A stretch of DNA of 64,000 bases, from assembly GCA_016931855.1 (NCBI GenBank), contig JAFGDZ010000072.1, forward strand, positions 62,001 to 126,000, given 5' to 3'. Below, one piece after another: positions 51,916-59,675 of the stretch. The notes under the pieces were generated by a model, which was given only the letters and a program-made list of their open reading frames with translations, did no database searches and was not told the DNA's origin. The position numbers and the translations under genes are program-made. Origin of the DNA: Bacteroidales bacterium. Its GTDB lineage: Bacteria; Bacteroidota; Bacteroidia; Bacteroidales; Tenuifilaceae. Every line of letters begins with the position of its first letter. Position 1 is the stretch's first letter.

Positions 51916-53439
51916 TTAGTTTAGTCGAAAATGGGATACCAATCCCTTTAGCTCGTTAGATTGATTGGCCAAGCGTTCTGCTTCCGACGAGAGGTTGCCG
52001 CTCCACTGGGCATTTTGCATTGCAACGTTGCTTAAGTGGTCTATGGCATCGCCAATTTGCTGCGTGCTGTTGCGCTGCTCTTGTATGGTGAGGTTTATTC
52101 TCCTTACTATATCAAGTGATTTTGCGATTTCGGGAACCAGTTCAACCAGTTTCTCCTGCGATGTGTTGGCCGTATCAACAGTAAGGTTCGATAGTTTTGC
52201 TATCTCGTTTGCTGCATGTGCGCTCCGTTCGGCTAGCTTTCGTACTTCGTTTGCTACAACGGCAAAGCCTTTGCCATGCTCCCCAGCGCGAGCCGCTTCT
52301 ATGGCTGCATTAAGCGCAAGGATGTTGGTTTGCCGGGCTATCTCTCCAATAACCGATATTCTCTCTATTACCTGTTTTATACTTGTAATGCTGTCTTGTG
52401 TTGTGGAAACAACATCGTTGATGCTTGATGCCAGTTTTAAGTTTATTCCCTCTGCAACGCCTGAGTTTTGGGAGTTGTTACTTATGCTTCCTGTAATATG
52501 GTCTATTGTTGATTTTACATCCTGCGTAAGGTTCGATTGCTGCGATGCGTCGGAGGAGAGCTTGTGCGATAGGTTTTTAAACTGGCCGCTACCTGTAACA
52601 AATTCGGAGCATTTACTATCTATGTGCTTAACTATGGATTTTAGCTGCTGTATCATTTCGTCCACAGCATCGGAGAGCAGTCCAAGCTCATCGTTGGTGT
52701 TGATGTTTACGGATTGGTTTAGCTCTCCTTTTGCCACATTTTGAGCAACTTGTGCAATTTTTGCGATGGATTTAGCTGGTTTCGATACCAAGTAGTATAT
52801 AAGGAATAAAGAGATTAGAAGCAGCCCTAACCCCGTTGCTATTACTTGGTTTCTATAGCGCCTTATCTCTGTAATAACGGTTCTGGCCTCAATGTCGCAG
52901 CCTAGTATTGCTATAACTTCACCTGCGCTATTCTCAATGGGAGCGTAGCTGGTAACCATTCACCCGTAGGTTTCGTCGTGTGTAATGGCGGTGTAGCCCA
53001 CTTCCTTATTTCCTATTGTGTTGCCAATTATGGGTAGGTCGTCTTCCTCAAAGTTGGCAACGCTGTTCATGGGGGAATAGTCCTCTGCTTGGGGGTCTCC
53101 GCCCTCAATGGCATAAAGAAACTCGTTGTCCGTTTTATAAAAGGTGTAAAGGTACTTCATGTTTGTTTTGTCGCGCATCTCCTTTAGCTTTTCCCTTAGT
53201 GCGTTTGCGTATGGAGAATACTCTTCTCCCGTTTTTATAACCGTTAATAGCGAGTCGCCATTAACTAGGCTTTGCGCAAACACCGCAACGGTTTTGGTGT
53301 GCTCTCCATTAAATCTCGTTCCAAAATCAACCACTTTATTATAGCTAATTATTCCTGTTGTAAACAGTATTCCAAGTACTATGGATGTGATAATTAGCGA
53401 TAGCTTTTTGCTTACCGAGATAAATCGTTTGGACTTCAT
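51916..53439 (-). pseudogene. Methyl-accepting chemotaxis protein interrupted by an in-frame TGA
   Basis: A 508-codon frame from the ATG at 53439 is broken only by TGA at 52960-52962 (codon 160). Before it: a first membrane segment (LSLIITSIVLGILFTTGII) and a Cache-like periplasmic sensor ending DETYG. After it, beginning [25 protein letters not shown]: the sensor's end, the second membrane segment ([20 protein letters not shown]), HAMP, and the signalling tip with [39 protein letters not shown]. Both halves are well kept, so the break is recent, a sequencing error, or recoded. An ATG directly follows the TGA, so a truncated receptor could restart. No chemotaxis or motility gene is adjacent. 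Confidence 0.85.
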
Positions 53440-53555
53440 ATTATTCCTTTTTTTCGATTTTGAGCGGGAACTAAAGTTACATCTTTTTAGCACAGGATTT
53501 TTTTGGAGATTTACCTTTTAGCCCCGAATATGTAGCGGTTTGTCAAAAAGCGGAA

Positions 53556-53598
53556 ATAAAGAGAAACCCCTTTGCTCTATATTTTAACAAAGGGGTTT
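53556..53598 (-). terminator. Intrinsic terminator of lysC-lysA
   Basis: 11-bp stem AAACCCCTTTG (53564-53574) with CAAAGGGGTTT (53588-53598), 13-nt loop; T-rich tract on the minus strand. Confidence 0.82.
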
Positions 53599-53610
53599 TG
53601 CGTTATTGCG

Positions 53611-54747
53611 CTATGGGTTAGCTAGGGTTAAGTTAGCCTCATCAACAAAGATGCTTTCGGTTCCATCGCGTAAGTTATACCGTGAACTCATGGACTCACC
53701 GTAGGCTCCTGCTGAGTGAATGGCAAGTATGTCGCCCTGCTTTAGCGCAGGGAGCTCTATGTTGGAAGCAAATGTGTCTGTGCTTTCGCATATTGGGCCA
53801 ACAACATCGTACAAATCAACGGCGAGGGAACGGGTGTCAACAACCTCAATCTTGTGCTTGGCTTGGTAAAGGGCGGGGCGAATAAGGTTGTTCATTCCGG
53901 CATCAACAACAGCAAACTTGCGTTCGTCGCTTTGTTTTACGTAGAGCACTTTGGTTAGCAAGTCTCCGCACTGCCCAACCAGTGAGCGCCCAGGCTCAAA
54001 GTGTATGCTGATATTCCTAGAAATCCTCAGGTTTCTGTAGAAGGCAAGGAAGTACTCAGCAAAATTTGGGATTGGGCTATCGCTTGGGTTATCGTAGTCA
54101 ATACCTAGTCCGCCTCCCAAATTTAGGTACGATATATTCAGCTGCGCATAATGCCTTACAGTGATATTGGCGTAGTGTGCAAGTTGAACGAATTTTTTGA
54201 GATCAAGTATTTGTGATCCGATATGGAAATGAAATCCAATGAATTTTACCCATTGGAGCGAGGGGAGCGTATCCACAGCCTGAATCAGTTCCCTATTGCT
54301 TAGCCCAAACTTGTTTCGGCTTGTTCCCGTGGTGATATGCTGATGCGTTCCAGCATCGAGATTGGGGTTTAGGCGCAAGGCAATGGTTGCAGTTTTTTCC
54401 AACCGGGCCGATATCCGGTTAATTAGCTGCAGCTCCTCAATGGATTCTACATGGATACAGGCAATTCCGATGCTAATGGCAAGTTCAATTTCACTTTCCG
54501 TTTTACCCACTCCCGCAAAAACAATGGACAGAGGGGCAAAGCCAGCATTTATGGCCGCTGTAATTTCGTTGCCGCTTACACAATCGGCTCCAAATCCCCT
54601 TTTCGCAATGGTTTCAAGTATAGTGCTGTTGTTATTGGCCTTTACCGCATAATGGAGTGTGTAATTGTACCTGTTGGCCTCTGTTTGTGCGGTGGCAAGG
54701 GTTTCCTCAAGTAACCTAAGGTTATATCTATAAACGGGTGTTTCCAT
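53611..54747 (-). CDS. lysA: Diaminopimelate decarboxylase
   Basis: 378 aa, PLP fold-III enzyme making lysine from meso-diaminopimelate. The PLP lysine is Lys36 in LHYAVKANNN; also FGADCVSGNEI, FIGFHFHIGSQI, LNLGGGLGIDYDNP, FEPGRSLVGQCG and the second-subunit motif GPICESTDTFA. The active site ends with GAYGESMSSRYNLR. It begins two bases after the lysC stop, so the pair is one transcript dedicated to lysine. A terminator follows. Confidence 0.96.
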   Translation of the reverse strand: METPVYRYNLRLLEETLATAQTEANRYNYTLHYAVKANNNSTILETIAKRGFGADCVSGNEITAAINAGFAPLSIVFAGVGKTESEIELAISIGIACIHVESIEELQLINRISARLEKTATIALRLNPNLDAGTHQHITTGTSRNKFGLSNRELIQAVDTLPSLQWVKFIGFHFHIGSQILDLKKFVQLAHYANITVRHYAQLNISYLNLGGGLGIDYDNPSDSPIPNFAEYFLAFYRNLRISRNISIHFEPGRSLVGQCGDLLTKVLYVKQSDERKFAVVDAGMNNLIRPALYQAKHKIEVVDTRSLAVDLYDVVGPICESTDTFASNIELPALKQGDILAIHSAGAYGESMSSRYNLRDGTESIFVDEANLTLANP

Positions 54748-54749
54748 GG

Positions 54750-56087
54750 CTAGTGTTGTTCAATTGTTATTTCGGTTGATACTACTGTTTGAAGCGCCAT
54801 TAGCGCTGCTTGCTTGTGCGTGCTGCTCACCAAAATGGAGATGTTATGCGAGCTCCCGCCGTAGGATATTAGCCCAATAGGGATATGCTTTATCGCGTTA
54901 AGCACTTGAGAGGCGATACCTGGTTTTTCGGCAACAAATTCGCCCACAATGCAGATAATGCTGTGGTTGACCGATACCTCTACGGAGGAGAACTCCCGAA
55001 GCGCATCAGTAATTTTAGGTAGATTTGATGTGTCGTCAATGGTTAGCGTAATTGCTACCTCTGATGTGGTAATTAGGTCAACCGCTGTTTTTTGCTGCGC
55101 AAAAACATCAAAAACCCGTTTTAAAAAGCCGTAAGCCATCAGCATGCGTAGCGATTTAATTCTAATGGCGGTAATTCCATCCTTCGACGCCACGGCGCGT
55201 ATCCCGTTGGCTCTGTAGCTCGATGTTATTCGAGTGCCTGGGTCGGTTGGGTTTAGGGTGTTCTTTAAAAGTACTGGTATCCCTTTTTCTCTACAGGGGT
55301 GAATGGTTGATGGGTGCAGAATCTTTGCTCCAAAGTAGGCAAGCTCTGCAGCCTCGTCAAACGATAGCTCGCGTATGGGCGATGTGCCGCTCACGTAGCG
55401 TGGGTCGTTGTTATGAAAACCGTCAATATCAGTCCAAATTTGCACCTCGTTGGCATCAATGGCGTTGCCAATTATTGCAGCGGAGTAGTCGCTGCCACCC
55501 CTTTTTAGGTTATCTACATGCCCTTTGGCGTTACGGCAAATAAAGCCTTGGGTAATAATAATGTTAATGCCCGAACAGGCATCAAGCAAGCGGTTTAGGC
55601 TCTCGGTTATGTAAAACAGGTCTGGTTCTTCGTCCTTGTCAATCCGCATAAAGCCCAGCGCTGGAATTAATGCCGAAGGAACCTGTTGCTCCTGCAAGCA
55701 GAGGTGGAACAGTGCTGTTGATGAGAGCTCGCCCAGCGCAAGAATCTCCTTTTCTATGTTTGTGGGTACGTTGGGCGCCAAAACCATGTCAATAGCCTTG
55801 TTGAACATCTTTCTTATTAACTCTTTACCCTTCATTTTAAACTCCGATGTTCTGAATAGCTCATTGCACGTTTCCTTGTGCTTTTTCTCTACCTGTTTTA
55901 GCAGCTCCACTGCTTTTGGGGTTTCCTGCATTGCAACCATTGCCGCGCTATCAACCAGCTGGTTGGTAACTCCTGCCATGGCCGATAGAACCACAATAAC
56001 GGGTTCTCTGCTCGGTACAATTTGTGTGAGCCTTTGGATTCGCTCCGCAGAACCTACTGAGGTTCCGCCAAATTTTAAAACTTTCAT
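54750..56087 (-). CDS. lysC: Aspartate kinase
   Basis: 445 aa, first enzyme of the aspartate family (Lys, Thr, Met, Ile). The kinase domain begins MKVLKFGGTSVGSAERI and includes TQGFICRNAKGHVDNLKRGGSDYSAAIIG and EVQIWTDIDGFHNNDPRYV; two ACT domains for feedback control fill residues about 300-445 (IRIKSLRMLMAYGFLKRVFDVF, ICIVGEFVAEKPGIASQVL). It is not fused to homoserine dehydrogenase or LysA. Upstream on the same strand lie a 41-codon frame and a terminator only about 25 bases before its ATG, with no promoter between, so its transcription must pass that terminator. Confidence 0.96.
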   Translation of the reverse strand: MKVLKFGGTSVGSAERIQRLTQIVPSREPVIVVLSAMAGVTNQLVDSAAMVAMQETPKAVELLKQVEKKHKETCNELFRTSEFKMKGKELIRKMFNKAIDMVLAPNVPTNIEKEILALGELSSTALFHLCLQEQQVPSALIPALGFMRIDKDEEPDLFYITESLNRLLDACSGINIIITQGFICRNAKGHVDNLKRGGSDYSAAIIGNAIDANEVQIWTDIDGFHNNDPRYVSGTSPIRELSFDEAAELAYFGAKILHPSTIHPCREKGIPVLLKNTLNPTDPGTRITSSYRANGIRAVASKDGITAIRIKSLRMLMAYGFLKRVFDVFAQQKTAVDLITTSEVAITLTIDDTSNLPKITDALREFSSVEVSVNHSIICIVGEFVAEKPGIASQVLNAIKHIPIGLISYGGSSHNISILVSSTHKQAALMALQTVVSTEITIEQH

Positions 56088-56110
56088 CTTGTTTTGAAGG
56101 GTTAGAGTAA

Positions 56111-56143
56111 AACAAAAAAGGCCTGCAGATTCTGCAGGCCTTT
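56111..56143 (-). terminator. Intrinsic terminator upstream of lysC, likely attenuator
   Basis: Perfect inverted repeat, arms 56131-56143 and 56117-56129 (AAAGGCCTGCAGA / TCTGCAGGCCTTT), then a minus-strand tract TTTTTTGTTTT. It lies 29 bases after the small frame's stop and about 24 bases before the lysC ATG. GCAGGC (56193-56198), inside the small frame, is complementary to GCCTGC of its first arm and could form a competing pairing. Confidence 0.85.
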
Positions 56144-56172
56144 ACCATTATTTAGAGTTATAAGAGTTTACA

Positions 56173-56298
56173 CTATCTTCCCATTTCTCCTAGCCTGCTT
56201 AGGTTAATACGTTTCTTTATAGACATGGACATAGCCATCTCTACGCGTTTGTACTGCTTAGAAACCTTTAACGAGCTATTTGAAATATTTGCGTTCAT
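56173..56298 (-). CDS. Small 41-aa frame upstream of lysC, candidate leader peptide
   Basis: ATG at 56298, TAG at 56173-56175. The product is basic, with the cluster MAMSMSIKK at residues 21-29 (56212-56238): five Met and five Lys in 41 residues. Met and Lys are end products of the pathway that lysC begins. It is followed by a strong terminator and then lysC on the same strand. This layout fits a leader peptide for ribosome-mediated attenuation: stalling at the Met/Lys codons would leave GCAGGC at 56193-56198 free to pair with the terminator's first arm. The competing pairing is only 6-7 bp against 12-13 in the terminator, so the mechanism is a proposal. Alternatively it is a genuine small protein; I recognise no homologue. 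Confidence 0.55.
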   Translation of the reverse strand: MNANISNSSLKVSKQYKRVEMAMSMSIKKRINLSRLGEMGR

Positions 56299-56424
56299 TT
56301 TTTCTTTTTGCTGCTGCAATATTACTGCTTTTTTCTAAAACTTGTACAGGTATTCTTATTTTATTCAACTCATTGACAAGTATTTTATTATGGCGTAAAT
56401 TGTACAAAACTGAAACCTAAGGCA

Positions 56425-57141
56425 ATGAAGATACCTAACGTAAAAACCTTAATGACCCGAGGGGTAACCATTAAGGAAGAGAAGGTTAAATCGTTAACCG
56501 CAAATGTACTTCCGCACACAATGGTTCTTGAAAACTATGAGCCTTACCCTGGTTACTACGGATATTCTCATCCACCATTCGACCCTACACCACGGTCAAT
56601 TTTTATTGTGCTTGCTAAGGATTATAATAATCTGGAGCTTGCTAGGGTTATGGTAAAAGTGGGGCGCGAACGCCTTCACGATTGCGATGGAACAATAGGT
56701 TATATTAAGGTTGATAACGATACGTACCAGTGTATTAGGATAAAGCACTTACCCTGCTTTGATGAGATTCCCGATATTCAGAATAGCTTTATAAGCAACG
56801 GAATAGAGATGTTAAAGCACAAGGAGATAGATAAGCCTGTTCTTATTACGGTGCACAAATCGTTCCTTGTTGAAGTGGTTGCTGATGGGGTTTACAAAAA
56901 TATAACTGAGGAGAATAAGTTTTACTTTGAACTAGATTCGGCTCTAACGTGGGAGCAGTTTAAGGCTGCTACCGAAGCGGTTAGGAATAATATACCAAAC
57001 AACCTGTTTGACGCCGCATTAGGGTTCTTTTGGGCGCTACAAGGCCCTGCCGATGTTGTTCGTATTTACGATACCAAGGCAAAGCTAGAGCGAGTAAATG
57101 AGATTAAACGTTTTTACGACGCAGCAATTAAGCGGTTGTAG
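56425..57141 (+). CDS. Protein of unknown function
   Basis: 238 aa, no signal peptide or membrane segment, start at the first ATG. Not recognised. It has an aromatic, proline-rich segment near the N-terminus (LENYEPYPGYYGYSHPPFDPTPRSIFIVLAKDYNNLELARVM) followed by mixed alpha/beta sequence and a basic helical C-terminus (AKLERVNEIKRFYDAAIKRL). The FIVLAKDYNN stretch looks like a buried strand followed by a helix. It is divergent from the small frame upstream of lysC and ends at its own terminator, so it is monocistronic. Confidence 0.7.
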   Translation: MKIPNVKTLMTRGVTIKEEKVKSLTANVLPHTMVLENYEPYPGYYGYSHPPFDPTPRSIFIVLAKDYNNLELARVMVKVGRERLHDCDGTIGYIKVDNDTYQCIRIKHLPCFDEIPDIQNSFISNGIEMLKHKEIDKPVLITVHKSFLVEVVADGVYKNITEENKFYFELDSALTWEQFKAATEAVRNNIPNNLFDAALGFFWALQGPADVVRIYDTKAKLERVNEIKRFYDAAIKRL

Positions 57142-57163
57142 CAATATGTGAATAAACAGGAGG

Positions 57164-57195
57164 GGCCAGACGAACAATCTGGCCTTTGTTGTTTT
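57164..57195 (+). terminator. Intrinsic terminator
   Basis: 7-bp stem GGCCAGA / TCTGGCC (57164-57170, 57178-57184), 7-nt loop, then TTTGTTGTTTT. Confidence 0.78.
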
Positions 57196-57202
57196 ACCTT
57201 TG
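57195..57202 (+). promoter_or_regulatory. Candidate -7 element for the thioesterase gene
   Basis: TACCTTTG (TAnnTTTG), 111 bases before the thioesterase ATG. Confidence 0.35.
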
Positions 57203-57313
57203 TAACCGTAAGTTTTAGAACCTACTACGGTAATTGTTGTTAAATAAGTAAGGCAAAGGGGCTTGCAATAGCAGGGAAGCCCCATAATGTAGTATAGCAG
57301 TAACCATTGGTAT

Positions 57314-57727
57314 ATGAAAAGCACAAAAAACTATCAGTACGAGTTAGATTTTCTTGTTAGGGATTATGAGTGCGATTTGCAGGGAATTGTAAATAACGCT
57401 AATTATCAGCACTACTTGGAGCATGCACGCCATCAGTTTTTACTGGAGAATGGGATTGATTTTGCCCAGCTACATGCCGATGGTATAGACTTAATTGTTA
57501 CCCGCGCCGAGATTGATTATAAGGCCTCACTGGTTAGCCGCGATAGGTTTGTGGTTAAGCTAAACCTTGAACGCGAGGGGAACCTTAGGATGGTGTTTAA
57601 CCAGGATATCTTTAGAATTCCTGATGGTAAACTGGTGCTCTCGGCACGAATGATTGGGGTTGGCATAAGAAATGGCCGCCCTGTTCGCCCCGATTCCATT
57701 GAGGGGCTTGAAAAGCTGTTGGGCTAG
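57314..57727 (+). CDS. YbgC/4HBT-type acyl-CoA thioesterase
   Basis: 137-aa hot-dog-fold protein. The start of the domain, VRDYECDLQGIVNNANYQHYLEHAR, carries the catalytic Asp21 and the N..Y..Y..AR pattern of the 4-hydroxybenzoyl-CoA thioesterase/YbgC family, followed by the long helix and the strands VKLNLEREGNLRMVFNQDIF. It hydrolyses acyl-CoA (or acyl-ACP) in the cytoplasm; chain preference cannot be told. It stands 76 bases before the DUF2007-type gene on the same strand. Confidence 0.88.
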   Translation: MKSTKNYQYELDFLVRDYECDLQGIVNNANYQHYLEHARHQFLLENGIDFAQLHADGIDLIVTRAEIDYKASLVSRDRFVVKLNLEREGNLRMVFNQDIFRIPDGKLVLSARMIGVGIRNGRPVRPDSIEGLEKLLG

Positions 57728-57803
57728 TGGACTGGTATCAAATTTTTTGCTAAATTGGTGATACGTGTGCCAATTCAGGTAAGTACTCTAATACACAATC
57801 GCG

Positions 57804-58538
57804 GTGATAGAACTTTGCTCAGCAACCTACCCATCGGAGCTTTACGTTTTAAAAGGACGGTTGGAGTCCGAAGGGGTTACCTGCTTTATCTCGAACGAGA
57901 ATGTTATCTCTGTACACCCTTTTTATTCCAACGCTGTTGGTGGGGCAAGGCTAATGGTAGTAGATAACGACTACTCCCATGCGCTTACCATTTATAATGA
58001 GTTTATATGCGGTGGTATAGACATTAACATCTCCGATGAGTTTTGTAAGGTAAAGGAAGAGCTGCGTATTCGCTCGGAGTTAAGGCAAGGTGCTAGCACA
58101 AAAGGGGAGAGGGAGAGGTTGTTATTTAGCCCCCGATACCATACGGCCCAAGAGGTGCAGGATATTGTAGCTGCAGAGCAGCATCACGAACAGAATAGGG
58201 AGAAGGAGCCGCTTACCTGGGCTAAGCTTATTTCCGGTTTAATAGAGGGTGGATTGGCACGGTACATAAGGCGTAACAGTACCGAGTTTTACTTGGAAGA
58301 TGAGCTAATATCAACAAATGAGCGCACTAGCGTAACCGAAGCGCATTCTGTTGTTTGCCCTAAGTGTGGCTCTACAAACGTAAAATTTGGCTTTTCGGTT
58401 CATCAGCGTCAGGGGGCAGGCTCCTTTGCGCTAACCTTTTTGTTTAGCATACTGTTTGCACTGCCTGCGCCATTCCCTAAGTACCGTAAGCGTTACCACT
58501 GTTTTGGTTGTGGCGAGGAGTTTAAAATAAAAAGCTAA
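57804..58538 (+). CDS. DUF2007-like domain / zinc-ribbon membrane protein
   Basis: 244 aa starting at GTG 57804. Residues 1-70 (ELCSATYPSELYVLKGRLESEGVTCFISNEN...GGARLMVVDNDYSHAL) resemble the DUF2007 putative signal-transducing fold, a small ferredoxin-like domain. A charged middle region follows, then a zinc ribbon split by a hydrophobic hairpin: CPKC at 185-188 and CFGC at 233-236 flank a membrane-like segment (about 206-222). The arrangement, a soluble N-domain with a membrane-interrupted zinc ribbon, is unusual. Function unknown. Confidence 0.7.
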   Translation: MIELCSATYPSELYVLKGRLESEGVTCFISNENVISVHPFYSNAVGGARLMVVDNDYSHALTIYNEFICGGIDINISDEFCKVKEELRIRSELRQGASTKGERERLLFSPRYHTAQEVQDIVAAEQHHEQNREKEPLTWAKLISGLIEGGLARYIRRNSTEFYLEDELISTNERTSVTEAHSVVCPKCGSTNVKFGFSVHQRQGAGSFALTFLFSILFALPAPFPKYRKRYHCFGCGEEFKIKS

Positions 58539-58581
58539 AAGAAATAGGGGGTACGTTGTAAAAGTAACCCCTATTCCTTTT
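58537..58581. terminator. Long bidirectional terminator
   Basis: 18-position stem with two mismatches (58537-58554 with 58564-58581), 9-nt loop, A-run before and T-run after. It serves the convergent DUF2007-type and ppk2 genes and overlaps the last bases of the former. Confidence 0.8.
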
Positions 58582-58593
58582 GTGGTATATGTT

Positions 58594-59478
58594 TTAGTAC
58601 AAGTCGGGTACAAAGGTTTGATCGGTTATGGGTGGCCGTACGTACGATTTGTCTTCCTTCCTTGCTGGCAGTTCAATAGGAGGAGGGGTAAGATCCTCGT
58701 AGGGAATTAGGCTTAGTAGGTGGTGAATACAGTTTAGGCGCGCCCGTTTTTTGTCGTCGGCATGCACTACGTACCAAGGGCATTGTTTGGTGTCGGTGTG
58801 GGCAAACATCTCGTCCTTGGCCTTAGAATACTCCACCCATCGGTTTCTCGACTCAACATCCATTGGGCTTAGCTTCCATCGTTTACGTGGGTCTTCTAGC
58901 CTATCGTAAAAGCGTTTCTCTTGCTCTTTGTCGCTTACAGAGAACCAGTATTTTATAATTTTCACCCCTGAGCGAATTAGCATGCGCTCAAACTCAGGGC
59001 ACGAGCGTAAAAACTCTATGTACTCCTCGTTGGAGCAAAATCCCATAACCTTTTCAACACCTGCGCGGTTATACCAACTTCTGTCAAAGAAAACCATTTC
59101 GCCAGCAGCGGGTAGGTGCGCCACGTAGCGCTGAAAGTACCACTGCGTTTTTTCCCGTTCGGTGGGTACACCCAGGGCTACTATTCTGCAAAAACGGGGG
59201 TTAAGAGTTTCTGTGATGGTTTTTATTGCTCCGCCTTTACCTGCAGCATCGCGGCCTTCAAAAATTACAACAACCTTTTCCTTTGTGAACTTGATCCACT
59301 CCTGAAGCTTAATTAGCTCCTCCTGAAGCTTGGTAAGCTCCTCTTCGTAAAAATCTTTTGATAGCTTCTCCTTTTTGTACTCAACCTCTTCGTAGTTTAG
59401 CTCAGGATAATCCTGTTCCTTTGCTTTAGAGCCATTTTTGCCCTTTTTCTCGTTGCTCTTATCCTTTTTATGCGCCAT
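58594..59478 (-). CDS. ppk2: Polyphosphate kinase 2
   Basis: 294 aa, single-domain PPK2, which uses polyphosphate to phosphorylate nucleotides (or the reverse). Walker A FEGRDAAGKGG at residues 73-83, Walker B FFDRSWYNR at 130-138, and the lid region KYWFSVSDKEQEKRFYDRLEDPRKRWKLSPMD are diagnostic. A Lys/Glu-rich N-terminus of about 50 residues precedes the kinase core. Whether it prefers nucleoside mono- or diphosphates cannot be fixed from motifs alone. It is monocistronic. Confidence 0.95.
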   Translation of the reverse strand: MAHKKDKSNEKKGKNGSKAKEQDYPELNYEEVEYKKEKLSKDFYEEELTKLQEELIKLQEWIKFTKEKVVVIFEGRDAAGKGGAIKTITETLNPRFCRIVALGVPTEREKTQWYFQRYVAHLPAAGEMVFFDRSWYNRAGVEKVMGFCSNEEYIEFLRSCPEFERMLIRSGVKIIKYWFSVSDKEQEKRFYDRLEDPRKRWKLSPMDVESRNRWVEYSKAKDEMFAHTDTKQCPWYVVHADDKKRARLNCIHHLLSLIPYEDLTPPPIELPARKEDKSYVRPPITDQTFVPDLY

Positions 59479-59647
59479 GGGAGTGTGCTTTTTGAAAGAA
59501 CAATTTACAAAAGCCTATCTGTTTTACTGTAACCTTTTGTAACTTATTTTCAGTAAAATTGGGCATTAACAGTTTAGAGTCCATCCTTTTTTAACCCTTT
59601 TTATGCCTTTCGATGTTTGGTTGGTGCTCAGTTTTTAATGGCTTTTG

Positions 59648-59655
59648 TATCTTTG
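59648..59655 (+). promoter_or_regulatory. Candidate -7 element for the second MATE gene
   Basis: TATCTTTG (TAnnTTTG), 20 bases before the proposed TTG start; TTG at 59621-59623 could be the -33. The leader would be about 13 nt. Confidence 0.45.
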
Positions 59656-59675
59656 CCGTCTTAATTTTTTGAGAC

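Noticed and set aside
51965-52744. Long open frame (259 codons) opposite the chemoreceptor gene
   Set aside because: It is the antisense of the highly conserved signalling domain, with a Ser/Cys/Leu-skewed composition and no domain.
52960-52962. Selenocysteine at the chemoreceptor TGA
   Set aside because: Chemoreceptor sensors are not selenoproteins, and no SECIS-like hairpin stands out after the TGA; a nonsense change is simpler.
56088-56424. Lysine riboswitch before lysC
   Set aside because: The region is filled by a 41-codon frame and one simple terminator; the multi-helix lysine aptamer and its conserved junction are not seen.
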